A stretch of 64,000 bases of DNA, taken from assembly GCA_024280995.1 (NCBI GenBank), contig JAMXLM010000012.1, positions 25,459 to 89,458 on the forward strand, read 5' to 3'. The stretch comes from Candidatus Dormiibacterota bacterium. Lineage in GTDB: Bacteria; Chloroflexota; Dormibacteria; Dormibacterales; Dormibacteraceae. A program made the position numbers and the translations under genes. Positions 17,184 to 27,400 of the stretch are shown one piece after another; positions within the stretch are counted from its first letter, which is position 1; each line of letters begins with the position of its first letter. Under the pieces are notes generated by a model, which did no database searches, was not told the DNA's origin, and worked only from the letters and a program-made list of their open reading frames with translations.

Positions 17184-18656
17184 TCAGATCGAGACTGCGC
17201 CGGTGGCGAGCGCCACCACCCCGGCAATTCCGGCGAGCACGAGCAGCGCGCAAAGCACCGCCTCGTATGTGCGAAACATCCGCTGGCCGGCCTCGCGGCG
17301 CGCCCATACGTAAAGGACGGTTCCGGAGGCGTAGATGATGGCGGCGAAGAGGATGAACTTCACCCCCGCGGTGTAGACCAGGAACAACGTGAAGATCGTG
17401 GCGAGCGCGGCCACGATCATGTGCCCGGCTATCGATCGGCCGTCCGCATACGCCTCCCTCGTCACCGTCAGCTTGAGCGCGAAGGCGGCCGCGAGCAGAT
17501 ACGGGAACAGGTTGAGGCTGGTGGTGAGGTCGAGCAAGAAGTTGAACGCATCGTCTGAGAACAGCGTGACGATCAGGAAAACCTGGACCGCCGCGCTCGT
17601 CATGATCAGCGCCGCGATCGGCACCCCGACCTTGTTCTCACGGGCGAGGAACCTTGGCATATCTCGATCCGTCGCAGGTATGAAGAGGACCTCAGCGGCC
17701 ATCAACGTCCACGCCAGGTACGCGCCGAGAATCGAGACGATGAGGCCGACGCCGATGAAGGCGGATCCCCACGCGCCGACGACGTGCTCCATAACGGTTC
17801 CCATCGAGGGCTGCCGCGCGATCTCGAGCTGATCGCGGGGAAGCACGCCGAAGGAGACCAGGGTCACCGCGGCAAAGACGCACAGCACGCTGAGGAAGCC
17901 GATGACGGTGGCACGCCCGACGTCCTCGCGGCGCTTCGCGTAGCGCGAGTAGACGGTCGCTCCCTCGATGCCCAGGAAGACGAACGTGGTGATGAGCATC
18001 GTCGCCCTGACCTGCGAGAACAGCGTTCCAAACGATGGCGTCTCGCCGCCCCAAAGGTTGAGCCGGAACTCACCGTTGCTGAATCCGATGGCGGCCACGC
18101 CGACGATCAGGATGAAGATGACGATCGGCACCAGCTTCGCGACGGTGACGATGCGGTTGATGGCCGTCGCCTCCTTCACGCCGCGTGCGATCCCAAAGGC
18201 GAACAGCCAGACGAAGACGGTCGACAGGCCGACCGCCAATATCGTGTCCCCCTTACCGAATCCAGGGAACACCCGGCCGACGGTGGTCATGATGAACACC
18301 CAGTAGAAGGTGTTGCCTGCGGCCGCGCTCGCCCAGTAGCCGAACGCGGAGTTGAACCCCACGTAGTCACCGAAGCCCGCTTTCGCGTAGGCGAAGATGC
18401 CGGCGTTGAGGTTGGGCTTCAGCACAGCGAGGTTCTGGAAGACGAAGGCGAGCATGAGCATCCCGGTTCCGGCGACGATCCAGGCCGCGATTGCGCCATA
18501 GACGCCGGTCGCGACGCCGAACCTTGCGGGCAGCGAGAAGACCCCGGCGCCGACCATCGAACCCACGACCATCGCGGTCAGGGTCGGCACACTCACCTTG
18601 GCCGGTGCGCTTGCTGGCTCCCCTTCGCCGGCCCTCGCAGCTTCGAGTGTTGCCAT
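17184..18656 (-). CDS. APC-family arginine/ornithine-type antiporter
   Basis: 490 residues with about 12-13 membrane helices. The N-terminal helix has the APC signature [16 protein letters not shown], and [20 protein letters not shown] in the middle is typical of the basic amino-acid/polyamine antiporter branch (ArcD/PotE/LysP). It probably exchanges external arginine for ornithine or citrulline to feed ArcA, encoded directly downstream. Its promoter is recognisable (18698-18726) and has an inverted repeat just upstream of the -35 box. Confidence 0.87.
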   Translation of the reverse strand: MATLEAARAGEGEPASAPAKVSVPTLTAMVVGSMVGAGVFSLPARFGVATGVYGAIAAWIVAGTGMLMLAFVFQNLAVLKPNLNAGIFAYAKAGFGDYVGFNSAFGYWASAAAGNTFYWVFIMTTVGRVFPGFGKGDTILAVGLSTVFVWLFAFGIARGVKEATAINRIVTVAKLVPIVIFILIVGVAAIGFSNGEFRLNLWGGETPSFGTLFSQVRATMLITTFVFLGIEGATVYSRYAKRREDVGRATVIGFLSVLCVFAAVTLVSFGVLPRDQLEIARQPSMGTVMEHVVGAWGSAFIGVGLIVSILGAYLAWTLMAAEVLFIPATDRDMPRFLARENKVGVPIAALIMTSAAVQVFLIVTLFSDDAFNFLLDLTTSLNLFPYLLAAAFALKLTVTREAYADGRSIAGHMIVAALATIFTLFLVYTAGVKFILFAAIIYASGTVLYVWARREAGQRMFRTYEAVLCALLVLAGIAGVVALATGAVSI

Positions 18657-18697
18657 CTCGCCCCCACGGCCGCCACCGGAGTGGGCGGCTGCCGACG

Positions 18698-18726
18698 ATT
18701 CTAGCCGTGAGTTGATCCGCTGTCGA
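18698..18726 (-). promoter_or_regulatory. Promoter of the antiporter-arcA operon
   Basis: On the minus strand, TCGACA (18726-18721) and TAGAAT (18703-18698) are separated by exactly 17 nt, a good sigma-70-type match. The -10 box lies 42 nt before the antiporter ATG. Confidence 0.7.
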
Positions 18727-18751
18727 TTAACGGTTGCTTAGCAACGGTTAA
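18727..18751. promoter_or_regulatory. Inverted repeat abutting the arc promoter (possible activator site)
   Basis: TTAACGGTTGC and GCAACGGTTAA face each other around TTA; 10 of 11 positions pair. The repeat begins at the base next to the -35 hexamer of the arc promoter. That is where a dimeric activator would sit. It does not match ARG boxes or FNR sites that I know. Confidence 0.5.
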
Positions 18752-18843
18752 ACGGACTGTGAAGGGGGTTTGGGGTAGGGCTTGGTTGCCTGTCAGGCGG
18801 CATCTGGCGGGATGGTTTCGAATATAAATAGCCTCGCTGACCC

Positions 18844-18872
18844 TTGACATATGAACGTTTGTTTGATATGAT
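18844..18872 (+). promoter_or_regulatory. Consensus sigma-70 promoter of the HNH gene
   Basis: TTGACA (18844-18849), 17-nt spacer, TATGAT (18867-18872). The GTG start follows 6 nt after the -10 box, so the transcript is probably leaderless. The spacer contains GAACGTTTGTTT (18853-18864), an imperfect match to the Gram-positive LexA box GAAC-N4-GTTC. Confidence 0.8.
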
Positions 18873-18878
18873 TCCAAT

Positions 18879-19976
18879 GTGGTTCAGCTCCAGCCTCAGG
18901 TCGCCGACTACGGCTCCCTCCTGCAAGCCTTGAGCCACGCCATTGACAACATGCAGCTCGAGTTCTCCCGCGCCGCCGTCCTCTTCGCCGAGAGCAGCCA
19001 GTGGGAGGAGGAGGGCTTCAACACTCCCGCCGACTGGATCCGCATCAACTGCCACATGAACTCCAACGCGGTCTGGAACGCGCTCCAGGTCGGCGAGCAG
19101 CAGGACAAGCTGGCCGCGAGCCTGGCGGCGATGAAGGAGTGGGAGATCGGTTTTGCGCACCTGGCGACGATGGCCAACACCGCCGACAAGGTGAAGGGCT
19201 TCGAGGAGTCGGCCCTGCTGCCGATGGCCAGGGAGCACTCGCCGGGCAAGTTCTTCCACAAGGTCCGCCACTACCGGCACGCGCTCGACGCCCAGGGCTA
19301 CAACCGGGAGCAGGAGGAGCTGCAGGAGCAGCGCTACCTGCGCCTGAATACCGCCGAGGACGGCTGTCTCCTGGTCAGCGGCCTGCTCGACCCGGTGCGC
19401 GGCGCCGAGGTCCGTGGCGCGCTGGAGCCGCTGGCTCAGCCCATGGGCGAGCACGACCACCGCACCCGGGATCAGCGCATGGCAGATGCACTGCACGAGC
19501 GCGTCACGGCTGGAGCGAAGACCAACCTACAGGTGACAACGACCATGGAGACGCTGAAGGCAGCTGCGGGTGCTGCGGGCGGCGAGATGGAGTTCTCGCT
19601 CCCGCTCTCGCAAGAGAGCGTGCGGCGCGTCGCCTGCGACTGCAGCGTGACCCGGGTCTTGCTCAGCCAGGAGTCGCTGGTCATCGACGTCGGACGTTCC
19701 AAGCGGCTGGTCGACGGGGCGCTGCGCAAGGCGCTGGCAGTGCGAGACAAGCAATGCCGGTGGCCGGGCTGCGAACGCCCGGCGTCATGGTGCGACGGGC
19801 ATCACCTGGTGCACTGGGTGGATGGCGGCGAGACCAGCCTCGAGAACTGCGTCCTCCTTTGCAAGCGCCATCACCGGATGGTGCACGAGGGCGGGTGGAA
19901 GTTGATCAGGGCAGAAGGCAAGATCGTCTCGATCGCGCCAACCGTCACGTTCGGACTTGCGAGAGGACCGGACTAG
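18879..19976 (+). CDS. DUF222/HNH endonuclease (13E12-like)
   Basis: 365 residues. An alpha-helical DUF222-type region fills residues 1-230. The C-terminus has an HNH nuclease fold: CRWPGCERPASWCDGHHLVHW, then SLENCVLLCKRHHRMVHEG. The two C-x-n-C pairs likely bind structural zinc. Such proteins are abundant in actinobacteria, often in many copies, and some respond to DNA damage; their exact role is unknown. The GTG start at 18879 follows the promoter directly; an overlapping ATG at 18877 is out of frame. The 3' end overlaps the convergent small membrane-protein gene by 4 nt. Confidence 0.88.
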   Translation: MVQLQPQVADYGSLLQALSHAIDNMQLEFSRAAVLFAESSQWEEEGFNTPADWIRINCHMNSNAVWNALQVGEQQDKLAASLAAMKEWEIGFAHLATMANTADKVKGFEESALLPMAREHSPGKFFHKVRHYRHALDAQGYNREQEELQEQRYLRLNTAEDGCLLVSGLLDPVRGAEVRGALEPLAQPMGEHDHRTRDQRMADALHERVTAGAKTNLQVTTTMETLKAAAGAAGGEMEFSLPLSQESVRRVACDCSVTRVLLSQESLVIDVGRSKRLVDGALRKALAVRDKQCRWPGCERPASWCDGHHLVHWVDGGETSLENCVLLCKRHHRMVHEGGWKLIRAEGKIVSIAPTVTFGLARGPD

Positions 19977-20317
19977 GGTTTCGTCGCGCGGACGGTCATG
20001 ATCTCGCCGCGGATGGCCACGACCGAGAACACGACAAACCCCACAGCGCCGAGCGCAAACAGTGCGATCCCAACGGTGATCGAGGATTCCGCCTCGCCGA
20101 ACCCGGCGAAGAGCAGCCCGATGGCGATCACGAGCAGCGCGTAGACGCGGAATCCGGCCAGCGAGGCCGCGTACCCGGGCGGCAGCGAGCCCAGGTAGCG
20201 CGAGGTCAGGTTGCGCATCACGAAGGCGCCGGCCCCGAGCAGGTTCAGTACGAGCACCAGTCCGATCAGCACGATCAGCCCGCCGATGATGAGGGTCGCG
20301 CTCACGATCCCTAGCAT
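19973..20317 (-). CDS. Hypothetical small membrane protein
   Basis: 114 residues with three to four hydrophobic segments ([21 protein letters not shown] near the start, [36 protein letters not shown]). No family is recognised. It is divergent from lepA with 8 bp between the start codons, so its first codons overlap the lepA promoter region. Confidence 0.65.
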   Translation of the reverse strand: MLGIVSATLIIGGLIVLIGLVLVLNLLGAGAFVMRNLTSRYLGSLPPGYAASLAGFRVYALLVIAIGLLFAGFGEAESSITVGIALFALGAVGFVVFSVVAIRGEIMTVRATKP

Positions 20318-20325
20318 TTTCAGCG

Positions 20326-22134
20326 ATGGCGGTTGCGACCAAGCAGGCGTTGGTGCGGAACTTCTGCATCATCGCCCACATCGACCACGGCAAATCGACG
20401 CTGGCCGACCGGCTGCTCGAACGCACCGGCGCGATCAGCCAGCGCGACATGCAGGACCAGGTCCTCGACACGATGGACCTGGAGCGCGAGCGCGGCATCA
20501 CCATCAAGCTCCAGGCCGTCCGCATGACGTATCCCGCCGGCGACGGCCAGAGCTACGAGCTCAACCTCATCGACACTCCGGGCCACGTCGACTTCGCGTA
20601 CGAGGTCTCGCGCTCGCTCGCCGCGTGCGAGGGCGCCATCCTGGTCGTCGACGCGGCCCAGGGGATCGAGGCGCAGACGCTCGCCAACCTCTACCAGGCG
20701 GTCGAGGCGGGGCTGACGATCGTCCCGGTCGTCAACAAGATCGACCTCGACGCCGCCCAGCCCGAGATGGTGGCCGAGGAGATCTCCGACGTCACCGGCA
20801 TCGCGCGTGACCAGGTGATCTTCGCTTCGGCGAAGCTTGGCCTCGGAACCGACGACATCCTGGAAGCCGTCGTGAACCGTGTGCCGCCGCCACGCGGTGA
20901 TCCCTCAAAGCCGCTTCGCGCGCTGATCTTCGACTCCCACTACGACACCTACCGCGGTGTCATCACCTACGTGCGGGTCGTCGACGGCGAGATCTTGCCC
21001 CGGACCAGGATCCGGATGATGAACACCGACAAGGTCCACGAGGTCGACGAGGTCGGCTGGTTCGCGCCGCGACCCCGGCCCGCGGAAAAGCTGAGCGCGG
21101 GCGAGGTCGGTTACGTGACCGCGGCGATCAAGAACGTCGTCGACGCGCGCGTCGGAGACACCATCACGACCGCCGAACATGGCGCGACCGCGCCGCTGCC
21201 CGGCTACCGGCGGGTCAAGCCGATGGTGTTCGCCGGCCTTTTCCCGACCGACTCCGACCAGTTCGCCGACCTCAAAGAAGCGCTCGAGAAGCTGCAGCTC
21301 AACGACGCCGCTCTGTCCTACGAGCCGGAGAACTCGGCCGCGCTCGGCTTCGGCTTCCGCTGTGGATTCCTGGGCTTGCTCCACCTGGAGATCGTCCAGG
21401 AGCGCCTCGAGCGGGAGTTCGAGCTCGACCTCATCACCACCGCGCCGACCGTGGAGTACCAGGTGATGCTGAAACGCGGCGACGTCGTCGACGTCGACAA
21501 CCCGGCGCTCTTGCCCGATCCGACGACGATCGAGTCGGTCTCGGAGCCGTTCGTGAAGCTGTCCATCATCGTGCCGTCTTCATTCGTCGGTCCGATGATG
21601 GAGCTCTGCCAGGAGCGGCGTGGTCAGTTCAAGCACCTCGAGCACCGGCCCGGCGACCGCGTGGTCCTCGAGTACGAGATCCCGCTCGGCGAGATCATCC
21701 ACGACTTCTACGACCAGCTGAAGTCGCGCTCCAAGGGCTACGCTTCGATGGACTACGAGATGATCGGCTTCCGCGAGGGCGACCTCGTGAAGGTCGACAT
21801 CCTCGTCGCGGGCGAGCCGGTCGACGCCCTGTCGGTCATCTCCCACCGCTCGAAGTCCCAGGCCCAGGGCCGGCGCCTCGCGGAGAAGTTGAAAGCGATC
21901 ATCCCCCGACAGCTCTACGAGGTCCCGATCCAGGCTGCTATTGGCGGTAAGGTGATCGCCCGCGAGACGATACCTGCGATGCGCAAGGACGTTCTAGCCA
22001 AGTGCTACGGCGGCGACGTGACGCGAAAACGCAAACTCCTGGAGAAGCAGAAGGAAGGCAAGCGAAGGATGAAAAGGGTGGGGTCGGTCGAGATCCCGCA
22101 AGAGGCATTCATGGCGGTGCTGAAGCTTGATTAA
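20326..22134 (+). CDS. lepA: Elongation factor 4 (LepA)
   Basis: 602 residues, the full family length. GTPase motifs are [30 protein letters not shown] and NKIDL. The C-terminal LepA-specific domain ends in [20 protein letters not shown]. LepA acts on the ribosome and promotes back-translocation or helps initiation and biogenesis. A TAGCAT hexamer at 20312-20317 lies 8 nt before the ATG, so the message may be leaderless. The stop overlaps the TTG start of the next gene by 8 nt. Confidence 0.97.
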   Translation: MAVATKQALVRNFCIIAHIDHGKSTLADRLLERTGAISQRDMQDQVLDTMDLERERGITIKLQAVRMTYPAGDGQSYELNLIDTPGHVDFAYEVSRSLAACEGAILVVDAAQGIEAQTLANLYQAVEAGLTIVPVVNKIDLDAAQPEMVAEEISDVTGIARDQVIFASAKLGLGTDDILEAVVNRVPPPRGDPSKPLRALIFDSHYDTYRGVITYVRVVDGEILPRTRIRMMNTDKVHEVDEVGWFAPRPRPAEKLSAGEVGYVTAAIKNVVDARVGDTITTAEHGATAPLPGYRRVKPMVFAGLFPTDSDQFADLKEALEKLQLNDAALSYEPENSAALGFGFRCGFLGLLHLEIVQERLEREFELDLITTAPTVEYQVMLKRGDVVDVDNPALLPDPTTIESVSEPFVKLSIIVPSSFVGPMMELCQERRGQFKHLEHRPGDRVVLEYEIPLGEIIHDFYDQLKSRSKGYASMDYEMIGFREGDLVKVDILVAGEPVDALSVISHRSKSQAQGRRLAEKLKAIIPRQLYEVPIQAAIGGKVIARETIPAMRKDVLAKCYGGDVTRKRKLLEKQKEGKRRMKRVGSVEIPQEAFMAVLKLD

Positions 22135-23188
22135 GGCCGGCCGCGCGCTCGGCCTTGTCGTGCTCGGCGCGGTCCTCGCGGCATGCGCGTCGATCGGGGG
22201 GAGTACCTTCAACGGGAAGCCGGCCGACCTCTGGTCGGTCATCCCAAGCCAGGCGGCCGTCCGAAGCGTGATGGGCGACACCAATTGGTACGCGGGCCCG
22301 CCGACGTTCCAGGTCCTGCCCCTGGACGCGGCCACCACGCCGCCGACCGAGAAGTTCGGCATCAACCAGATGTACGAGCACCTCGGCAGCGACGAGCAGC
22401 TCCTGGCCCGCTACACCGTGTACGACAAGGTTTCCTCGGCGACGACCGCGATGACCGACGCCCAAACGATCTTCGGTCAGTCCGCCGCGACGTCGCCAAA
22501 GGTCGGAGACCAGACTCTCTATTACCTGACGTTCAGCGGCGGCGGTGCGCCGTACGTCACGCGGACATTCGTGCGGGTCGGCCAGATCGTCCTCGAGCTG
22601 TTGTGGTCGAAAAAGGACTCACAGGTCACGACCCAGCAGCTGGGCAACCACGCCAAGCTCTTCGCCGATCCACTGCGGAATCTGAGCAAGGCCCACGCCG
22701 AACAGACCAAGGTCGACCCGAGCCAGCTCCCACCGGCAGGTCTAGACATCACCCCGCTCGGCGCGGCGAACCTTCCCCTGGAGAGCTTCGTTGTGATGAT
22801 CAGCGCCGCCATCCCCGGGCCGCTGCTGACCGACATCCAGGGAATGGGGGCCACGAGCTTCACCTACGGGGACTACGCGCTGAACCTCGACACGCACATG
22901 GAGGTGCAGACGGCGGCGTTGAAATTCGCGTCGCCGACGGCGGCCGCGAGCTTCGCCGCGGCCCTCTCGCCGACTCCGCCCGACTCCAACGGGATCGGCT
23001 CGGGATACATCAAGACGGGTGGCACCCCTGCCGCCGGCCTGTATCAATATGTCTTCGACTCGGGCTCGTACGCGGTGCTCTTGATCTGCAAGGCAAGCCT
23101 CGAGGGCGAAGCCGCCACCCGCGAGTGCGAGGAGCCGATGGAGAGAACTGCTATCGCCTGGAAGGGAACGCTGGGCACCGCCGGCTAG
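22127..23188 (+). CDS. Hypothetical lipoprotein coupled to lepA
   Basis: 353 residues from TTG at 22127, inside the end of lepA. The signal peptide ends in a clean lipobox (VLAACAS), so the mature protein is membrane-anchored outside the cytoplasm. The remainder has two similar-looking halves of alternating strands and helices ([37 protein letters not shown]), but no family is recognised. Its 3' end overlaps the convergent epimerase gene by 4 nt. Confidence 0.72.
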   Translation: MIKAGRALGLVVLGAVLAACASIGGSTFNGKPADLWSVIPSQAAVRSVMGDTNWYAGPPTFQVLPLDAATTPPTEKFGINQMYEHLGSDEQLLARYTVYDKVSSATTAMTDAQTIFGQSAATSPKVGDQTLYYLTFSGGGAPYVTRTFVRVGQIVLELLWSKKDSQVTTQQLGNHAKLFADPLRNLSKAHAEQTKVDPSQLPPAGLDITPLGAANLPLESFVVMISAAIPGPLLTDIQGMGATSFTYGDYALNLDTHMEVQTAALKFASPTAAASFAAALSPTPPDSNGIGSGYIKTGGTPAAGLYQYVFDSGSYAVLLICKASLEGEAATRECEEPMERTAIAWKGTLGTAG

Positions 23189-24174
23189 AGCGGCGACACC
23201 TCCGGCCTTCTCGCCGACGCGGCGAGGAACCATTCCCACTGCTTCGCCAATCCCTCGCGCAGTGAAACGCGCGGCTCCCATCCCAACCGGTCCCGCGCGA
23301 CGTTGATCGATGCGCCCGTGTGCCGCGGGTCGCCGAGAGCCGCCGGCATGTACTTGCGCCGGGGCTCGATACCGCTGATCTCCGCCAGCGTGTCCAGGAC
23401 GCGGTTGACGGATACCCTGCTTCCGCCGCCGAGGTTCACGACCTGGCCGACGACGTCGGCCGACGCGGCCTTCACCGTCCCGTCGACGGCGTCGGAGACG
23501 AATGTGAACTCGCGCGTCTGCTCGCCGTCGCCGTAGATCTCGATCTCGTTACCGTCCGCGAGCGCCTCCATGAAGCGGCAGAACGCCATGTCGGGACGCT
23601 GGCGCGGACCGTAGACGGTGAAGTAACGGAGGGACGTGGCGGGAATGCCGAAGTTGCGCATGTACACGAACGTCAGATGCTCTGCGGCGAGCTTGGTCAT
23701 GCCGTACGGCGAAACGGGGCGGGGAAGGGCGGTCTCTTTCGTGGGGAACATCTCCGCGTCGCCGTACACCGACGAGCTCGACGCAAAAACCAGCCGCTTG
23801 ACCGGGTGCTCGCGCAGAGCTTCGAGCAGCCGCTGCGTCGCCACTATGTTGTCCTGGACGTACTGGTCGAAGTGGTCGCCCCAGCTCGGCCTCACGCCAG
23901 GCTGGCCCGCCAGGTGAAACACAACCGCCGCGCCGCGAATCGCCCGGGCAACGTCGCCGTCCACGAGGTCGAGCTCGACGAGCCTGAAGCCGGACTGCTC
24001 GCGAGCAGACTCCAGGTTCTGCTTCTTGCGCGCCCGCTCGTAGTAGTCGCTGAACGAGTCGATGCCGACCACCTCGTGGCCCATCCCGAGGAGGCGGTCG
24101 CACAGGTGCGAGCCGACGAAACCCGCGGCGCCGGTCACAACCACCCGAGTCGGGGAGTCCAGCATCGCGAACAA
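23185..24174 (-). CDS. NAD-dependent sugar epimerase (UDP-glucuronate/glucose 4-epimerase type)
   Basis: 329 residues of the extended SDR family. The N-terminal VTGAAGFVGSHL binds NAD, SSSSVYGD holds the catalytic Ser/Thr, and Y-G-M-T-K is the YxxxK pair. GIDSFSDYYERARKKQNL and PGVRPSWG resemble UDP-glucuronate 4-epimerases. It probably supplies a sugar nucleotide for surface glycans. The start is TTG at 24174 or ATG at 24165. It is divergent from the ybaK-like gene with 24 bp between. Confidence 0.88.
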   Translation of the reverse strand: MFAMLDSPTRVVVTGAAGFVGSHLCDRLLGMGHEVVGIDSFSDYYERARKKQNLESAREQSGFRLVELDLVDGDVARAIRGAAVVFHLAGQPGVRPSWGDHFDQYVQDNIVATQRLLEALREHPVKRLVFASSSSVYGDAEMFPTKETALPRPVSPYGMTKLAAEHLTFVYMRNFGIPATSLRYFTVYGPRQRPDMAFCRFMEALADGNEIEIYGDGEQTREFTFVSDAVDGTVKAASADVVGQVVNLGGGSRVSVNRVLDTLAEISGIEPRRKYMPAALGDPRHTGASINVARDRLGWEPRVSLREGLAKQWEWFLAASARRPEVSPL

Positions 24175-24198
24175 GACTACCTATCGTTGTGTGGTGCC

Positions 24199-24648
24199 AT
24201 GAACCGGTTCGAAGCCTGGCTGCGTGGTGCCGAATTCGACGTGCACGTAAAAGAGTTCCCCGCCGGCACTCGCACGGCCGTCGACGCGGCGAGCGCGGTG
24301 GGGTGCGAGCTGGGTCAGATCGTGAAGTCGCTGGTCTTCGTAGCCGCCGGGAGGCCGGTCGTTGCGCTCGTGAGCGGCAGCAACCGGCTCGATGAACGGA
24401 AGCTGGCGGCGGTGGCGGGCGAGCCTGTCGCCAAAGCGGAGGCTGCGATCGCGCGAACCGCGACCGGGTACTCGATCGGCGGCGTGCCGCCATTCGGCCA
24501 CGCCACCGAGGTGCCGGTGTTCATGGACCGCGACCTGCTCGGCTACCCCGTCGTGTGGGCGGCGGCCGGCCGCCCGGACTCGGTCTTCGAGATCGATCCA
24601 GCCCGCCTGCGCGAGCTCAGTCGCGCGGAGGTCGCGGACCTCAAGTGA
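24199..24648 (+). CDS. YbaK/EbsC aminoacyl-tRNA deacylase family protein
   Basis: 149 residues. The N-terminus has FDVHVKEFPAGTRTAVDAA and the family's GCELGQIVKSLVF lysine segment. GYSIGGVPPFGH near residues 93-104 is the conserved substrate loop. Relatives hydrolyse mischarged tRNAs (Cys-tRNA-Pro and others) in trans. The TGA overlaps the hemW GTG start. Confidence 0.9.
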   Translation: MNRFEAWLRGAEFDVHVKEFPAGTRTAVDAASAVGCELGQIVKSLVFVAAGRPVVALVSGSNRLDERKLAAVAGEPVAKAEAAIARTATGYSIGGVPPFGHATEVPVFMDRDLLGYPVVWAAAGRPDSVFEIDPARLRELSRAEVADLK

Positions 24649-25763
24649 CCGGGCTGCAGCCGTTCCGGCACCTGTACGTACACATCCCCTTCTGCCGCCA
24701 CAAGTGCGGGTACTGCGACTTCAACGCGTACGCCGGAATGGACCGGCTGATGCCGGACTACGTTGAGGCCCTCGAACGCGAGCTGCTCTCCGCGCGCGAG
24801 CGACATCAGTTTCAGCAGCTCGAGACGATCTACTTCGGCGGCGGTACGCCGAGCCTCCTCCCGGCCGGGCTGGCGACGCGCCTGCTCGGCTTCGTTCGCT
24901 CGACCTTCGACGTCGCATCTGACGCCGAGGTGACCCTCGAGGCCAACCCCGCGAGCACGGATGCGGAGAAGGTCGCGGCATGGCTCGAAGGCGGTGTGAA
25001 CCGGCTGAGTCTCGGCGTTCAGGGCTTCGACCCGAAGGCGCTCGCCGTCCTGGAGCGCCGAACGGACGCCGCCCAGGCGACACGCGCCTTCGCGCTTGCG
25101 CGCGAGATGGGTTTCGCCAACATAAGCATCGACCTCATCTACGCGGTGCCTTACCAGAGCATGGACACCTGGATCGAGACCCTGCGTCGCGCGGTGGCGA
25201 TGGGTCCGGACCACGTCTCGACGTACTGCCTCTCATTCGAGGAGGGGACGCTGCTCTACCGGCGGCGAGCCGAAGGCCGCGTACCCGAGGTCGAGAGCGA
25301 CCTGCAGTGGGACCAGCTCGACGCCGCGTGCGCGGAGCTGGAGGCGGCGGGCTTTCACCGCTACGAGGTCTCGAACTGGGCGCGTTCGGAAGGTTTCGAG
25401 TCGCGGCACAACCACGCGTACTGGCGGTGCCGGCCGGTGTACGGCGCGGGCGCGGGTGCCCACTCGTACGCGACCGACGGCTCGGAGGCCTCGCGCTGGT
25501 GGAACGTCGCCCGGCCGAAGGACTACATCGCCGCCGCGCCGGCGTCCCGCGCGGATGGGGAGGAGCTCGAGCCGCGCAAGAAGGTCGCCGAGTCGTTGAT
25601 GCTCGGTCTCCGCACAGCCGAGGGAATGGTTGCGCCGGCCGGCTTTGACCGCGAGCTCGCGACGTTGACCGAGGCGGGGCTGGTCGAACGCCGGGACGGA
25701 CGGATCGTCCCAACCCGCAAAGGCATGGATCTCCACAACCAGATCGCCCTCGCGGTACTGTAG
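24645..25763 (+). CDS. hemW: Radical SAM heme chaperone HemW
   Basis: 372 residues. The radical-SAM cluster motif is CRHKCGYCDF near residue 16, followed by YFGGGTPSLL, LEANPAS and the RHNHAYW segment typical of HemW. HemW lacks coproporphyrinogen oxidase activity and acts as a heme-binding chaperone in delivery to respiratory enzymes. The GTG start overlaps the ybaK-like stop (GTGA). It is followed immediately by the CIRCE operator of hrcA. Confidence 0.93.
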   Translation: MTGLQPFRHLYVHIPFCRHKCGYCDFNAYAGMDRLMPDYVEALERELLSARERHQFQQLETIYFGGGTPSLLPAGLATRLLGFVRSTFDVASDAEVTLEANPASTDAEKVAAWLEGGVNRLSLGVQGFDPKALAVLERRTDAAQATRAFALAREMGFANISIDLIYAVPYQSMDTWIETLRRAVAMGPDHVSTYCLSFEEGTLLYRRRAEGRVPEVESDLQWDQLDAACAELEAAGFHRYEVSNWARSEGFESRHNHAYWRCRPVYGAGAGAHSYATDGSEASRWWNVARPKDYIAAAPASRADGEELEPRKKVAESLMLGLRTAEGMVAPAGFDRELATLTEAGLVERRDGRIVPTRKGMDLHNQIALAVL

Positions 25764-25790
25764 TTGGCACTCTCCGACGGAGAGTGCTGA
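25764..25790. promoter_or_regulatory. CIRCE operator (HrcA binding site)
   Basis: TTGGCACTC, a 9-nt spacer and GAGTGCTGA match the CIRCE consensus TTAGCACTC-N9-GAGTGCTAA, with one mismatch per half that keeps the symmetry. It sits 6 bp before the hrcA ATG, as expected for HrcA autoregulation. Confidence 0.95.
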
Positions 25791-25796
25791 AACGAG

Positions 25797-26813
25797 ATGG
25801 AGAGCAGGAAGCAAGACATACTCCGCGCCGTCGTCCACGAGTTCACGACTCGGGCGGTGCCCGTCGGCTCCCAGGCTCTGCAGAGCCGCTACTTCGTCAA
25901 CCTGTCCTCGGCCACGATCCGAAGCGAGCTGGCCGAGCTGGCCGATCTGGGCTACCTTGCCCAGCCCCACACCTCGGCGGGGCGCGTGCCGACCGACTTC
26001 GGCTACCGCTATTTCGTCGACTTCCTGATGGACGTCGAACCGATTCCCGACCGGGTGAGGGCGTACATCACCGACGAGCTGCATAAGGCGCCGGCCGACG
26101 TCGAGGGCATGGTCGAGCGGGTGGCCATGACGCTCGCGGAGGTCACTCAGAACGCCTCGGTGGCAAGCGCCCCGCAGGGCGCCCTCGCCAGGATCAAGCA
26201 CCTGGATCTCGTGTCCCTAGAGCCAAGGGAGGTGCTCCTGATCCTCCTGCTCGAGGGCAATCTCCTGCGCCAGCAGGTCGTGACTACGACCACCGCGGCG
26301 ACGCAGGCCGAGCTCACGCGGTTGGCGAGCCGCCTGAACACCGCGCTCGGCGGCAAGGCCAGCGACGAGGCGCGCAGGCGATATGACGCCGCGGCCCTCG
26401 GCCTGGAGAAGGAGCTGCTCGGCCGCGTGATCGCCGTGCTCGACCTGTACGAGAAGGGCTCGGAGAACCTGGTCGTGCACGACGGTGTTCGCAATCTGCT
26501 TCGGCAGCCGGAGTTCGCCGAGTCCTCGCGTGTGCACCAGGTCCTCGAGGTGCTCGAGGAGACCCGCTACCTCACCGTCCTGCTCCGTCAGCTGATCGGT
26601 GAGTCGGACCTCCAGATCGTCATCGGCTCGGAGAATTCGTCGAGCCAGCTGCAGGCGTGCGCGGTCGTGCTCACGACATACGGCCCATCGGACCGCCTGA
26701 AAGGAGTCCTCGGCGTGGTCGGCCCGACCCGCATGGCATACAGCCAGACAGTCGCCCGGCTGCAGGCCGTGGCACGAAGCGCCAGCGAGCGCATGGCCGA
26801 GCTGGGAGTTTGA
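25797..26813 (+). CDS. hrcA: Heat-inducible transcription repressor HrcA
   Basis: 338 residues. The N-terminal winged helix reads RKQDILRAVVHEFTTRAVPVGSQ and ends in TSAGRVPTDFGYRYFVD. The C-terminal GAF-like dimerisation part includes VIGSENSSSQL and GVLGVVGPTRMAY. HrcA represses CIRCE-bearing heat-shock promoters and depends on GroEL for folding. Its own CIRCE lies directly upstream. grpE and dnaJ follow in the same direction. Confidence 0.97.
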   Translation: MESRKQDILRAVVHEFTTRAVPVGSQALQSRYFVNLSSATIRSELAELADLGYLAQPHTSAGRVPTDFGYRYFVDFLMDVEPIPDRVRAYITDELHKAPADVEGMVERVAMTLAEVTQNASVASAPQGALARIKHLDLVSLEPREVLLILLLEGNLLRQQVVTTTTAATQAELTRLASRLNTALGGKASDEARRRYDAAALGLEKELLGRVIAVLDLYEKGSENLVVHDGVRNLLRQPEFAESSRVHQVLEVLEETRYLTVLLRQLIGESDLQIVIGSENSSSQLQACAVVLTTYGPSDRLKGVLGVVGPTRMAYSQTVARLQAVARSASERMAELGV

Positions 26814-26844
26814 TCTCTTGGTCCAGCGCGGTATCTAGAGACCG

Positions 26845-27384
26845 ATGACCACCCGCAAGCATCCTCGCGACCCGGAGGAGTTCGAGGCCACGATCTCCCT
26901 CTACGAGGGCAAGATCGCCGAGCTCGAATCCGCGGTCGCCGAGGCGAGGGACAAGTACCTGCGCCTCGCCGCCGACTTCGACAACTACAAGAAGCGCGCT
27001 CGTCAGGAGCAGCTCGACACCATGCAGCATGCCTCGTCGGAGCTCATCCACAGGCTGCTGCCCGTCCTCGACGACCTCCAGAACGTGCTCGAGCACCGGC
27101 CGAAGGGGGTCGACGAATCGTGGGCCAAGGGCCTGGAGCTCAGCGTCCGCAAGCTCGAGGAGGCGCTGGGCACGCACGGCCTCGAGCCCATCGACGCCGT
27201 CGGCACGCGGTTCGACCCGAAGCTCCACGAGGCGGTCGGCCACGAGGAGTCGAGCGACCATCCCGAGGACACGGTGGTGTCTGAGCTCCGCCGCGGCTAC
27301 CGCGTTCGCGACCGCGTGGTCAGGCCCGCGCTCGTCAAGGTCTCGAGGCGTCCAGCACTGCCGGCAGAAAACGAAGAATCCTGA
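26845..27384 (+). CDS. grpE: GrpE nucleotide exchange factor
   Basis: 179 residues. A long N-terminal coiled coil (ISLYEGKIAELESAVAEARDKYLRLAADFDNYKKR) leads into the C-terminal beta domain (FDPKLHEAVGHEES, GYRVRDRVVRPALVKVS). It releases ADP from DnaK. No dnaK gene lies between grpE and dnaJ or elsewhere in the window, so DnaK must be encoded elsewhere. Confidence 0.95.
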   Translation: MTTRKHPRDPEEFEATISLYEGKIAELESAVAEARDKYLRLAADFDNYKKRARQEQLDTMQHASSELIHRLLPVLDDLQNVLEHRPKGVDESWAKGLELSVRKLEEALGTHGLEPIDAVGTRFDPKLHEAVGHEESSDHPEDTVVSELRRGYRVRDRVVRPALVKVSRRPALPAENEES

Positions 27385-27400
27385 ACTGACTATCTAGAGA

